In this document: positions 51,719 through 61,033 of the stretch, one piece after another
How the letters are laid out: every line of letters begins with the position of its first letter
Numbering within the stretch: the stretch's first letter is position 1
From: Hymenobacter crusticola
GTDB lineage: Bacteria > Bacteroidota > Bacteroidia > Cytophagales > Hymenobacteraceae
Assembly: GCF_002154225.1 (NCBI RefSeq)
Contig: NZ_MTSE01000004.1
Coordinates: forward strand, 372,001 to 436,000
Direction of reading: 5' to 3'
DNA: 64,000 bases
Translations under genes and position numbers: made by a program
Notes under the pieces: generated by a model
The model's input: only the letters and a program-made list of their open reading frames with translations
The model's database searches: none
What the model was told of the DNA's origin: nothing

Positions 51719-53026
51719 CTAGGAAGTAATCATCGAAGCGGCGGTATCTTTCCCGCTTTGTAAAGCTGCTTCCACAGTGCCCAAGGCTGGCCCGGTGTAG
51801 AGTCCTTCCCCGGCAAAAAACAGCGTCTGCTCAACGGGCTGCAGCAGCACGGGGCGGGCCGCAGCCGTATCAATGGTGGAATACGTGTAAGCGCCGCGGG
51901 CAAATGGATCGGCTGCCCAGTTAGCCACCTGGTGGCCGCGCAGCTTCGTGCGCAGATACTCAGGCGTTGTCGCAAAGATGTAGGCCAGCGAATCGAGGGC
52001 CTGATTCATTACGGTCTCATCCGAAGCGTCACAGAGAGCGGTGGCGGCCGGGCCGCCCAGCCAGCCCGTCAGGAGCGGGCGCGGGTCTGGCAACTGAGCC
52101 CACCAGGTTGGGATAGGAGCATCCGAAAAGAGGAAACCTAGGTCGGGGAGAGGCTGCGCTAACCCGGAGGAGTCATGTTCCCAAAATGCCTCGTCGAACT
52201 CGAGCAGCACTTTAATGATGGCGCCAAAGCCCATGGCCGCAGCTGCGTTGCGCTTTGTGGGCAGTTCGGGTACAAATGCCACATAACCGGGCTCACTTTC
52301 CGTGGCTTGCAGTACGCCGAGTGGTACCGTCACAACCACTTGTTGGGCTGCATAATATTGGTTTTCGTCGCAGCGCACTTCCACGTGGCCGCGCTGCCAA
52401 TGTATTTCCCGCACGATGGCGCCTAGCTCCATTTTGCCGCCTGCTGCTGCTAGCTGTTGGGCCAGCAGCGTTAGCATACTGCCATAGCCACCTACGGGTC
52501 GGGGCGAGTCTTCGGCCCCGCCCGCCGACCACTCGTCGCGCAACGCAAAAACGCTGGCGCGCTCTGAATCGGCCGCATCGTAGCCTTCCGCAAAACGGAT
52601 GGCTTGTTCGCGCAGCAGTTGGTAGCGGTCTTCGGGAAAGTATTGGTTTAGAAAAGCCACCAGCGGCATGTCGTGCGAAAGCGTGTGCAGCTTATCGAGC
52701 AGCAGGGGCAAGTCCTCCATATAATCGCCCGTTTCCTGCGCATGATCGGACCCGACCTCATAGTTTTTGCCGCCAGGGTCTTGGTAGGCAGTACCGGCCT
52801 CACGCAACAATTCCTTGGTGAGCGGCACGTCGCCATGCATAAACTCGGCACCTAGCTCTATGGGCTGGCTAAACGCAGGGCTACTGAAGGTGTGAATGCG
52901 CCCGCCAAGTCGGTGGCGTGCTTCCAAAATGATGACGGATTTGCCGGCGCGAGCTAGGTCACGGGCCGCCATGAGACCGGCGGCGCCCGCGCCAACAACT
53001 AAAATATCAGCTTGCTGATGAAGCAT
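51719..53026 (-). CDS. flavin-containing monoamine oxidase family protein
   Basis: 435 residues. FAD-binding DILVVGAGAAGLMAARDLA (7-25) and LEARHRLGGRIHTF (the GG motif) at the N-terminus; IELGAEFMHG and the C-terminal LFFAGEGLYTGPALGTVEAAL close the FAD site. No Tat or signal leader. Family members oxidise primary or polyamines, tryptophan or carotenoid-like compounds; the substrate here is unknown. Stand-alone on the minus strand. Confidence 0.9.
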   Translation of the reverse strand: MLHQQADILVVGAGAAGLMAARDLARAGKSVIILEARHRLGGRIHTFSSPAFSQPIELGAEFMHGDVPLTKELLREAGTAYQDPGGKNYEVGSDHAQETGDYMEDLPLLLDKLHTLSHDMPLVAFLNQYFPEDRYQLLREQAIRFAEGYDAADSERASVFALRDEWSAGGAEDSPRPVGGYGSMLTLLAQQLAAAGGKMELGAIVREIHWQRGHVEVRCDENQYYAAQQVVVTVPLGVLQATESEPGYVAFVPELPTKRNAAAAMGFGAIIKVLLEFDEAFWEHDSSGLAQPLPDLGFLFSDAPIPTWWAQLPDPRPLLTGWLGGPAATALCDASDETVMNQALDSLAYIFATTPEYLRTKLRGHQVANWAADPFARGAYTYSTIDTAAARPVLLQPVEQTLFFAGEGLYTGPALGTVEAALQSGKDTAASMITS

Positions 53027-53241
53027 ACGTGGGTGGAAAAGTATCCGGCAGGAGCCATGCTGCTACCAGATAGAAAACAACTGTGTGTGAGATAAATAAG
53101 CGCCTGACGAGCAGAACGGTTATGGCTTTAAACGCAGAACATCTACGGCGCAGCTATTGCTCAGCACGTCATAATTCTTTTAAACTAAGTGGTAGCGTGG
53201 TCGTAAAAATTTAGTAGATAACATCTTAGCTCGACAATAAC

Positions 53242-54042
53242 ATGGCAGACGCACCAAAATATGCTCTCATAACAGGCGCAACCAGTGGCATAGGTCTCGA
53301 ATTGGCCAAACTGTTTGCCCAAGACAAATACAATCTCGTTATCGTAGCGCGTAGCGAAGAAGAGCTAGCCAGCACGGCTGCCCAACTCAGCCAGCAATAC
53401 GGCGTGCAGGTAGAAACCATTGCCAAAGATCTGTTCCGGCGCGAAGCTCCCTTCGAAGTATACGAGGAGGTGAAAGCCAAAGGCATTCAGATTGATGCTC
53501 TAGTAAATGATGCCGGGCAGGGCCAATACGGCAAGTTCACGGAAACGGATATCAACCGGGAGTTGGACATCATTCAGCTCAACATAGGCGCGTACGTGGT
53601 CCTCACCAAGTTCTTCCTGAAAGAAATGGTGGCCCGCAACGAAGGTAAGATCCTGCAAGTGTCGTCTATTGGTGGCGAACTGCCGGGGCCGTTGCAATCG
53701 GTGTATCACGGTACAAAAGCCTTCATAACTTCTTTCACGGAAGCCATTCGCGCCGAGAACAAGGACACCAACATTGCGATTACTGCCTTGCTACCGGGTG
53801 TAACCGATACCGATTTCTTCGATAAAGCCGATATGGAAGATTCGAAATTGGTGCAGGAAGGCAGCAAAGCCGACCCCGCCAAAGTGGCCAAAGACGGCTA
53901 CGAGGCTTTGCTTGCTAATAAGGATAAGATCATTTCGGGCTTCAAAAACAAAGCGCAAGTGGCCCTAAGCAACCTCATGCCCGATGACATAGTGGCCGAA
54001 AATATGCTCAAGCAAGGGGAGCCGGTTCAACCCAGTAAATAA
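53242..54042 (+). CDS. short-chain dehydrogenase/reductase
   Basis: 266 residues. TGATSGIG (14-21) binds the cofactor; VARSEEEL after strand 2 suggests NADP(H); NDAGQG takes the place of NNAG; the catalytic Ser is in QVSSIGG and the YxxxK pair in YHGTK. C-terminus extends into a short hydrophilic tail. Classical SDR of the DltE/YdfG-type; substrate unknown. Convergent with the DinB gene, sharing a terminator. Confidence 0.92.
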   Translation: MADAPKYALITGATSGIGLELAKLFAQDKYNLVIVARSEEELASTAAQLSQQYGVQVETIAKDLFRREAPFEVYEEVKAKGIQIDALVNDAGQGQYGKFTETDINRELDIIQLNIGAYVVLTKFFLKEMVARNEGKILQVSSIGGELPGPLQSVYHGTKAFITSFTEAIRAENKDTNIAITALLPGVTDTDFFDKADMEDSKLVQEGSKADPAKVAKDGYEALLANKDKIISGFKNKAQVALSNLMPDDIVAENMLKQGEPVQPSK

Positions 54043-54148
54043 CTAGGTTCTGGGAGTAATGTGGCAGGAAGCCGACCAGGATTTTCGAACAAGGTTTTGC
54101 AGACAGCTCATAAAGACTAGTCGGCTGCCTGCCATGCCTCACCGGAGC

Positions 54149-54187
54149 CAAAATGCCCTAGCCTACTCAGTAGGCTAGGGCATTTTG
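54149..54187. terminator. bidirectional terminator between SDR and DinB genes
   Basis: A 19-base arm (54149-54167) and its exact reverse complement (54169-54187) meet around one central base, giving a near-perfect 39-bp palindrome flanked by CAAAA and TTTTG. Confidence 0.8.
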
Positions 54188-54210
54188 CGCTTTGGAAACA
54201 GGCTGTGCTC

Positions 54211-54720
54211 CTATTTCTCGTCGGCAGAAGGGCCGTACACGCCGGGCACTGGTACATCGAGCAGACGCAAGTACACCATGATTTGGCCGCGGTGATGAAT
54301 CATATGGCTGATAATGTGACGAACGACTTCTGCGCGCGGCTGGTTGATAACGGTTTGCCCGCCGTAGTGCATCTTCCAAATCTGCGCAAAACCTTCTTCA
54401 TCAATAGCAGCTAAGGCGCTCCGGGCAGCGGCTCCGTTTGCTTCAAAGCGTTGCAGCAACTCGGTAGTGGTAGTGGCTGGCTGCCAGTCGCCTACGGCTT
54501 CCGAGATGTCTAGCTCAGGGGTTTCTAGTGCGGTAGCCATGTAGCTAGGCATGTCGGCGGTGTGGCTAGCCAAGTGCCCTAGAGCCATGGATTTGGGGTG
54601 GGGCTGCCAAGCAAAATGAGCTTCAGGGGCGCGCTCTAGTACGCGGCGTGTGAGGGCTAGCTCTTGGTCGAGTTCGGGCAGGATAATCTGCGCGAGTGGC
54701 GCGGTAGTGGCGGTTAGCAT
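54211..54720 (-). CDS. DinB family protein
   Basis: 169 residues in a four-helix bundle. LGHLASHTADMP near residue 50 supplies the first metal His, and the C-terminal HMIHHRGQIMVYLRLLDVPVPG supplies the other two; this is the His triad of DinB/YfiT metal-binding proteins. Some relatives are thiol transferases (bacillithiol or mycothiol dependent). Function here unknown. Confidence 0.9.
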   Translation of the reverse strand: MLTATTAPLAQIILPELDQELALTRRVLERAPEAHFAWQPHPKSMALGHLASHTADMPSYMATALETPELDISEAVGDWQPATTTTELLQRFEANGAAARSALAAIDEEGFAQIWKMHYGGQTVINQPRAEVVRHIISHMIHHRGQIMVYLRLLDVPVPGVYGPSADEK

Positions 54721-54932
54721 AGTAGCTAGGTTGTAGGTGAATGATGTCCCAAACCTAGCGGGCGGTAATGACAGCCCTATGTCAGCAGCGAAACGAGAAG
54801 CCTGTTTTTTTTAATGACAGTGTGTGCCATTGTCTGATACAAATTGCCCGGACCCTTTTAAGAGGAATAACAGCTGCCTTTTCTAACGGCTAGGCATTTG
54901 GCTTCGGAAGTGGGGTATTATAAAATGTTTTT

Positions 54933-54968
54933 CACAAACGATTGCGGTAGTTATCGTAATCGTTTGTG
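54933..54968. promoter_or_regulatory. LacI/cre-like double operator upstream of GH10
   Basis: CACAAACGATT (54933-54943) and its exact reverse complement AATCGTTTGTG (54958-54968); the two CG centres are 22 bases apart, about two helical turns. Each arm is a variant of the AAACGTTT sites at the other carbohydrate loci. Confidence 0.6.
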
Positions 54969-55033
54969 GTGGTTTATCTTCTTTTAGTAGTACTGGTTGT
55001 GCTGCTGATGGATAGTATATTCCGCCGATTACT

Positions 55034-55044
55034 AAAACGTTTGC
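55034..55044. promoter_or_regulatory. LacI/cre-like operator just upstream of GH10
   Basis: AAAACGTTTGC, the same core as the sites at 16160 and 30745, 58-68 bases before the GH10 ATG. It adjoins the small palindrome GCGTACGC. Confidence 0.5.
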
Positions 55045-55101
55045 GTACGCAACGTAACTCACGCACTCCATTCTTACTTACCCACTTACCATCCAAAGCC
55101 T

Positions 55102-57225
55102 ATGAAGAATTCCATACTATTTACTTTCTGCTTAGGGTTGTGCCTAGGCAGCTTCACCCTACAAGCACAAAATGAACCCATTCCCCAACAAGCTGAATCC
55201 GGCGCCTTGGGGGGTGATTGGAATGTGCTCGACGAGACGGATGTGCGCTACGTAACCGTCAAGCCTACCAGCACGATCAACTCGCAGAACCCCGGCACGC
55301 CGGCGCGGGTCATTACGTACTCGGTGACCTTCCCGTCAGCGGGCACCTATAACCTCTACGCTCGGATTCGGGTAGGACCAGCTGGCGCCAATGACGACAG
55401 CTTTTACTATGGCAATGGTTTCGGCACCAAATCGCCCGCCAACGATGCCGACTGGATTACGGTGAATGGCCTCAACATTGCGGGCTTCACCGCGGCCACC
55501 GACGTAGTAACCGGCTCTGGCACGGCTCCAATTGGCGTCTGGAAGTGGATTAACTTATCGAGACTTAACCTGACAAATACGGGTAGCGAATCGCCCATCA
55601 AGTTTGAAGTAACGGCCGATGCCCTTACGCGGACGTTGCAGATTGGGGCGCGCGAAGACGGCTTGGAAATAGACAAGTTTGCTTTCGGCCGCGCCGCTGC
55701 CACGTACACCGTCGATAACTTGGACAAAGGGCAAACGGGCACGATACCGCCGCCGCCGCCACCCTACACGCCTACTGGGCCTCCGCTGGCTACGGGCAAA
55801 TCGAAGTTCTTTGGTGGTATCTGGAGTCCGGCGCAACTCACCAACTTCACGGCCTATTGGAACATGGTCGTGCCGAGCAACGTCGGTAAGTGGGGCTCGG
55901 TGGAAGGCACCCGCGACGTAATGAACTGGACCAGTCTGGACGCGGCCTACAAGCTAGCCAAAGACAACGGCTTCCCTTTCCGTTTGCACGTGCTGATTTG
56001 GGGAGCCCAGCAGCCAACCTGGATTGCCAATCTGCCGCCGGCCGAACAGCTGGCGGAAATCAAAGAATGGTTTGCCGCCGTCGCGCAGCGTTATCCTGGA
56101 ATTGACTATCTGGAAGTCGTGAACGAGCCGCTCCACAATGCGCCCGACGACTCCCCGACGACCAACGGCGACGGCGGAAACTACATCAACGCGCTGGGCG
56201 GTACCGGCACCACCGGCTGGGACTGGGTGATTACTGCCTTTATGCTTGCTAGGGAGTACTTTCCCAATGCCCGCCTGATGATCAATGATTACACCGTAGA
56301 GAACTCCGTAGAAAATGCCACGCGCTACCGGACGATCATCACGCTGCTGCAACAGCGGCAACTCATTGATGCCATCGGCATACAAGGTCACTCTTTCTCC
56401 ACGCGCCCAACCACTGCCGCAGCCCTGAAAAGCAGTCTGGATGTGTTAGCTGCCAGTGGGCTGCCCCTGTATATCACGGAACTTGACATTAATGGCTCAG
56501 AGGATGAGACCCAACTGTCGGAGTACCAACGGGTCTTTCCCGTGTTCTGGGAGCACCCAGGTATTAAAGGGATTTCGCACTTTGGCTGGTTGCCAGGCGC
56601 AGATGCGGAAGCACATCTAGCTTACTCGAATGGGGCCGAGCGCCCGGCTTTGGTATGGCTGAAGGACTATGTACGCAACACGGTGCTGCCGTGTAACATC
56701 AGCGTAACTTCCCGGTTGAAGGTGCCTACTTCTTGCGCGGGAAAAGACGGCGTTATCAACTTAACAGCGCAGGGTGGGGGTACGGTCAATTATACCTACA
56801 ACTGGACGGGCCCGAACGGCTTTACGGCCACCACAGAAGACTTGACAGGCCTTGCTCCCGGCACCTACAAGGTTACCGTAACCGCTCCCAACAGCAATTG
56901 CAGCACCACCGCCGAGATTATACTCCAATGCGGTGTGCTCTCGACGAACCAGCCGGCCGCAAGTCTTGCTGAATTCCAGGCATATCCAAACCCGGCTACC
57001 GAGCAAGCGGCAATCTCGTTCCGGCCCGAGAGAGCCGGTAAAGCTGAGGTGAAAGTTTACAATCAGCTAGGTGCCTTGGTTACTACGCTCTACGAGGGCC
57101 AAGTGCAAAGCAATAAGCGCTATAACTTGGTGCTGGATAGCCGTACCCTAACGAGCGGTGTATACAACTGTCGGCTTGTGCTTAATGGCGAGTCGCAGAG
57201 CCTGCGCCTGTTGATTACCAAGTAA
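55102..57225 (+). CDS. T9SS-exported GH10 endo-beta-1,4-xylanase, multidomain
   Basis: 707 residues. Signal peptide 1-22; an N-terminal carbohydrate-binding beta-sandwich (about 25-205) and a Pro-rich linker lead to the GH10 catalytic barrel (about 230-535), with acid/base Glu342 in VVNEPLHN and nucleophile Glu460 in LYITELDIN. A SprB-like/Ig-like module follows (about 550-615, NYTYNWTGPNGFT, LAPGTYKVTV), then a C-terminal T9SS sorting domain (FQAYPNPATEQA to the end). It cleaves xylan chains at the cell surface. Upstream LacI/cre-like sites link it to the two Sus islands. Confidence 0.93.
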   Translation: MKNSILFTFCLGLCLGSFTLQAQNEPIPQQAESGALGGDWNVLDETDVRYVTVKPTSTINSQNPGTPARVITYSVTFPSAGTYNLYARIRVGPAGANDDSFYYGNGFGTKSPANDADWITVNGLNIAGFTAATDVVTGSGTAPIGVWKWINLSRLNLTNTGSESPIKFEVTADALTRTLQIGAREDGLEIDKFAFGRAAATYTVDNLDKGQTGTIPPPPPPYTPTGPPLATGKSKFFGGIWSPAQLTNFTAYWNMVVPSNVGKWGSVEGTRDVMNWTSLDAAYKLAKDNGFPFRLHVLIWGAQQPTWIANLPPAEQLAEIKEWFAAVAQRYPGIDYLEVVNEPLHNAPDDSPTTNGDGGNYINALGGTGTTGWDWVITAFMLAREYFPNARLMINDYTVENSVENATRYRTIITLLQQRQLIDAIGIQGHSFSTRPTTAAALKSSLDVLAASGLPLYITELDINGSEDETQLSEYQRVFPVFWEHPGIKGISHFGWLPGADAEAHLAYSNGAERPALVWLKDYVRNTVLPCNISVTSRLKVPTSCAGKDGVINLTAQGGGTVNYTYNWTGPNGFTATTEDLTGLAPGTYKVTVTAPNSNCSTTAEIILQCGVLSTNQPAASLAEFQAYPNPATEQAAISFRPERAGKAEVKVYNQLGALVTTLYEGQVQSNKRYNLVLDSRTLTSGVYNCRLVLNGESQSLRLLITK

Positions 57226-57249
57226 GCCAGGACGAAAGTAAGGTTGTGT

Positions 57250-57285
57250 AAGGGCTGATCGGTACCGTGCCGATCAGCCCTTTTT
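57250..57285 (+). terminator. terminator after the GH10 gene
   Basis: A perfect 13-bp stem (57250-57262 with 57270-57282), loop 7 bases, followed by T run to 57285. Confidence 0.85.
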
Positions 57286-57416
57286 GCCTTCAATTAGTAA
57301 TGATAAACCAAGCAGTGCTGTTCGACTTGGTAGGAGTACAGCTGTTCTTAAGCCCGCGCAAAGCAAATGAAAAGCGTTGATCCGTTGCGCCCGTCGCTCG
57401 TTGGACTAGCTGTTGC

Positions 57417-58367
57417 CTAGCTAAAATGTGCACAGGCCGTTTGAGCCAACTCACGTGCGCGTTGCTGAAGCGCCGGCGGCGATACGATAGTAACCGCCGG
57501 CGCAAACACGAGCAGCCATTTCGCTAGCTGCTCCAGGCAGCCCACCAAAAATGTCATTTCCAGTGCCCCGTCCGCTGCAGCTTGCTCGTGTGCCCAGCCG
57601 AAATAATGCTTGTTTTCTTGCACCAAAGGCAAGACGGACGCCCCAAATCGTACCACGGCGGTGTGCACTTGCCACCGTTGAGCCTGCTCCCGCCAGTAGG
57701 ATTGTAAGGTGTCGGGACGCGGGGCAAACTGTTCATCGCGCACGCGCAGGCCGGCAATGCGGTCCAGGCGGAAGTCGCGGTACTCCTGGCGCAAGCGGCA
57801 AAAAGCCACCACGTGCCAATACTGCCCGAAGTACACGCCGATGGGCTCAATATCGCGCTGGCTAGGGTCGCCGTGGTACCCCGCGCGGTAATCCAGCGTC
57901 ACAACGTGTTGGTTGGCAATACTATCAAGGAGCTGCTGATGCGTATTGCCGGGGAGCACGCGCGCAGCGGCCAGGCGCTGGGGGCGAAACACCGTAATGT
58001 GGGGGCTGAGTGCTTCGAGGTAGTCGCGGTCGGGGCGGCGGAGCACGGCCCGCAACTTATCCATAGCGGCTTGGCTGACCTGGGCCGTGTGCGCATCCGT
58101 GAGCTGAGCTACTAGCTTTTCGGCCGTAATGAGGGCGGTGGCTTCTTCGCGGGTGAACATTACCGGCGGCAGCCGGTACCCGTCGGCCAGCGAGTAACCT
58201 ACGCCGGCCTCTCCGCAAAGCGGAACCCCAGCTTCCTCCAGCGTGCGCAAGTCGCGGTAAATGGTGCGTAAACTAACACCGTAGCGAGTGGCTAGCTCCG
58301 GGCCTGTCACCACGCGCTTAGCTTGCAGCTGAATGAGAATAGCCGTGATGCGGTCGAAGCGGTTCAT
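57417..58367 (-). CDS. YafY-type HTH/WYL transcriptional regulator
   Basis: 316 residues. HTH_11 domain (MNRFDRITAILIQLQ, GVSLRTIYRDLRTLEEAG, 1-50) and a C-terminal WYL domain (about 140-310) with QYWHVVAFCRLRQEYRDFRLDRI as its core. WYL domains sense small ligands or nucleic acids. The start ATG overlaps the TGA of the histidine kinase gene by four bases (ATGA, 58364-58367), so it is translated with the kinase. In other bacteria the YafY group is usually stand-alone, so the pairing is unusual. Confidence 0.9.
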   Translation of the reverse strand: MNRFDRITAILIQLQAKRVVTGPELATRYGVSLRTIYRDLRTLEEAGVPLCGEAGVGYSLADGYRLPPVMFTREEATALITAEKLVAQLTDAHTAQVSQAAMDKLRAVLRRPDRDYLEALSPHITVFRPQRLAAARVLPGNTHQQLLDSIANQHVVTLDYRAGYHGDPSQRDIEPIGVYFGQYWHVVAFCRLRQEYRDFRLDRIAGLRVRDEQFAPRPDTLQSYWREQAQRWQVHTAVVRFGASVLPLVQENKHYFGWAHEQAAADGALEMTFLVGCLEQLAKWLLVFAPAVTIVSPPALQQRARELAQTACAHFS

Positions 58368-61033
58368 AAAGTGGGCACAGTAGAGATGACCGTTGCGGGA
58401 AAGTAAAGGCGGAAGGTGGTGCCCGTGCCTACCTCGCTATCGACCTGCAAGCGCCCCCCGGCCTGCTGCACGATACGGTTGACCAGATACAACCCAAGCC
58501 CCGAGCCCGACACGTGGTCGTGGAAGCGGCGAAACAGCTGAAACAGGTTGGCGCCGTGGCGCTCCAAATCAATACCTAGCCCATTGTCCTGCACGAGTAA
58601 GATGGGGGTGCCCTCGGCCGTCAGCTCCGTGCGAACAACCACCCGAGGCGGACGACCAGGATGCGCGTACTTCAGCGCGTTGCTCAGCAAGTTATACAGG
58701 ATGCTTTGCAAGCTAAGCGGAGCAAAATGAATAACGGGTACCGTCGAAAAGTCTAGCTGAAACTCGGCGTGCAGAGCGGCCGACTGGCTCGACATACTCT
58801 GCAGTACCTTCTGGGTGAGGGGCAGCAAGGCCACGTGTTCGGCCGGAAGCCGCTCGCTGTGCCGCTGCACCTGTACTACTTCCGTCAGGCCTTGAATCGT
58901 GTTGTTGATCTGCTCCAGGGCAGTTTCAAACATTTCTACCAGCAAGGTGGCCTGGGGGTCGTGAAAGGTAGCTGTGCGCTTCAGCTCCTCAAATACGCCC
59001 GCCATGTTGTTAACTGGCTGCTTTAGGTCGTGCGAGGCCGTGTACACGAAGCTGTCGAGGTCGGCGTTGGTACGTGTGAGCTGTTGGTTTGCCAGACCTA
59101 GGTCGGCGTTGGCCGAGCGCAGCACTTCGTTGGTGTCAGCCAGTTGCTCCGTGAGTTTCTGTAGCTGCTGGCGCGCCCGTTCGCGTTCCGTCACGTCGGT
59201 GATGACTCCTGCCACGCGCAGGGGCTTGCCGGCGTTGTCGTTGAAAATGCGGCCACGCGCCTCCAGCCAGCGCATTTCTCCGTCGGCGCGACGGATGCGC
59301 GGATTGAGCCGGAGCACACCTGAGCTCATGGCCTGGGCTAGGTTCTCCTGAAATTCCGCCTGGTCTTCCGGCAGCATGTGGGAAAGGAGCATGGGCAGAT
59401 TCCACTCGGGCAGCGGCGTGTCGTAGCCAAACAGGGTATGGTGGTTCTCGCTGCGCTCAATCTGGTTTGTATGCAGGTCGAGGTTAAAAGAAGCCATATT
59501 GCTGGCTTCAAGCGCAAGTTGCAGCCGCTCCTCATTCTGCTGGAGCTGCTGGCGCGCTAGCACATACTCCGTTACGTCCAGCGCATAATGAATGATGCCA
59601 TCGATAGCGCCCTGGTCATTGTAGGTGGCCTGCAACACTAGGTCGAAGTAGTTGGCTTGCGCGTGGTCGGGGTCGGCAGCCGAACTCATCCAGGCGCGCA
59701 TCTCTTTGGCAAAAAATAATTCGCCGGTCTGGTACACGTGGTCGAGCATACGCAGGTAGCCTTGCGCTACGAGCTCTGGCACTGCTTCTTGCAGAGGCAA
59801 GCCTACGAGCTTGCGACTACCAAACCGTTGTTGGTAATGCGAGTTGACCAGTTCATAGACATGATCTGGACCGCGGAAAACGCACATAGGCGTTGGCATC
59901 TGTAGCAGAAATGCCCGCAGCCGCTCCCGCTGAAGCTGCGCTTCCTGCAAGGCGCGCCGTAGCTTGTGCGTGCGGTCGGCCACGTGGGCTTCCAGCTCCT
60001 GATTGAGTTCTTGCAGGGCAAGTTGCGTTCGAAAAAGCTCCTGGTTGTTTGCCAAAATCTCCTCGTTGGCATTCTGAAGCTCTTCGTTCGCGCTAGCTAA
60101 TTCCTCGTTGGCATTGGCTAGCGCCTCATTGAGCATGCGCAGCTTATGTTCTTGTAGCTCAATCTGCTGGCGGGCCCGCACCTGAGGCGTTACCTCATAG
60201 GCAAACACCAGGATGCCATCAATTGCACCCGTGGCATCGTGCGTGGGTTGGTAGATAAAATTGTAATAGTTGTCACCTAGCTTGCCCGAGTTAGTATGGT
60301 CGAGCTGCACCAGCATTTCGGTGGCATAAAATGGCTCGCCGGTTCGGTACACGCGGTCGAGCAGCCCAAAAATAGGTTGTCCTACCAGTTCGGGCATCGC
60401 CTCGCGGATAGGCTTGCCTAGGATGAGACGGGGCCCAACCAACTGCTGGTAAAGCGGATTCACGAGCTTAAACGTGTGCTCGGGCCCCTCAAAGATGGCA
60501 ATCAGCGCCGGAGCATCCATGAACAGCGAGTGCAGCTGATTGCGCTGCGCTTCGGCATCAGCGCGGGCGGCTTTGGCCCGAGCTTGGCTTTCGCGTAGGG
60601 CTTCTTCTACGGCGCTGCGGTCTTGTTCGGCCGTGTCGGAGAAGCTAACGAGCAGCCCCTGGCCTATGCGGCGGGCGGAGAGGCGAAAGTAGTTGTCGAG
60701 GCCGTCGCCCTGATAGTTTACGTTGTAGCGCTCAACTTTATCCGAGGCAAACGCCCGGCAGTGAAAATCGAACACGCCGGTAGCGAGGGTGTGCGGAAAG
60801 AGTTGCAGGTAAGTTTCGGGCGGGCGAGCAGGCAAGCGTAGTATCTGCTGGGCAGCCGGATTGAGCAGCACAATTTCCAGGTCGATGATAGCTCCTTCGG
60901 CCGCCCGGATGGGCTTGTAGAGCGCCACCCCGGTCAGCGAAGCATCGAGCAATCCGTGTAGCAGGTCGTCGGTCGGAAACACGTCCTGCAAGGCGGAAAA
61001 ACTGATGGAAGAAGCTGCAGCGGAATCAGGCAT
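58364..61033 (-). CDS. soluble multi-PAS sensor histidine kinase
   Basis: 889 residues, no transmembrane segment. About four PAS-type domains: 25-135, 155-290 (LFMDAPALIAIFEGPEHTF), 375-505 (FLLQMPTPMCVFRGPDHVY) and 515-640. A long coiled coil (about 295-365) has repeated NANEEL units. The kinase core carries the H-box SHDLKQPVNN with His668, N-box NLLSNALKYAH, G1 DNGLGID and G2 GSGLGLYLV. No receiver domain. Overlaps the WYL regulator by ATGA, so the pair may form one signalling unit, with the regulator lacking a phospho-acceptor domain. PAS similarity to one another suggests internal duplication. Confidence 0.92.
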   Translation of the reverse strand: MPDSAAASSISFSALQDVFPTDDLLHGLLDASLTGVALYKPIRAAEGAIIDLEIVLLNPAAQQILRLPARPPETYLQLFPHTLATGVFDFHCRAFASDKVERYNVNYQGDGLDNYFRLSARRIGQGLLVSFSDTAEQDRSAVEEALRESQARAKAARADAEAQRNQLHSLFMDAPALIAIFEGPEHTFKLVNPLYQQLVGPRLILGKPIREAMPELVGQPIFGLLDRVYRTGEPFYATEMLVQLDHTNSGKLGDNYYNFIYQPTHDATGAIDGILVFAYEVTPQVRARQQIELQEHKLRMLNEALANANEELASANEELQNANEEILANNQELFRTQLALQELNQELEAHVADRTHKLRRALQEAQLQRERLRAFLLQMPTPMCVFRGPDHVYELVNSHYQQRFGSRKLVGLPLQEAVPELVAQGYLRMLDHVYQTGELFFAKEMRAWMSSAADPDHAQANYFDLVLQATYNDQGAIDGIIHYALDVTEYVLARQQLQQNEERLQLALEASNMASFNLDLHTNQIERSENHHTLFGYDTPLPEWNLPMLLSHMLPEDQAEFQENLAQAMSSGVLRLNPRIRRADGEMRWLEARGRIFNDNAGKPLRVAGVITDVTERERARQQLQKLTEQLADTNEVLRSANADLGLANQQLTRTNADLDSFVYTASHDLKQPVNNMAGVFEELKRTATFHDPQATLLVEMFETALEQINNTIQGLTEVVQVQRHSERLPAEHVALLPLTQKVLQSMSSQSAALHAEFQLDFSTVPVIHFAPLSLQSILYNLLSNALKYAHPGRPPRVVVRTELTAEGTPILLVQDNGLGIDLERHGANLFQLFRRFHDHVSGSGLGLYLVNRIVQQAGGRLQVDSEVGTGTTFRLYFPATVISTVPTL

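Larger units (their letters stand above)
54721..55101. other. divergent DinB-GH10 intergenic region
   Basis: 381 bases with the promoters of both genes and three LacI/cre-like sites near the GH10 side. No coding frame. Confidence 0.5.

Noticed and set aside
53281..53304. TGAT in the SDR protein as another ApbE target
   Set aside because: It is the Rossmann TGATSGIG loop and has Ala, not Asp, three residues before the Thr; it does not match Dxx(S/T)GAT.
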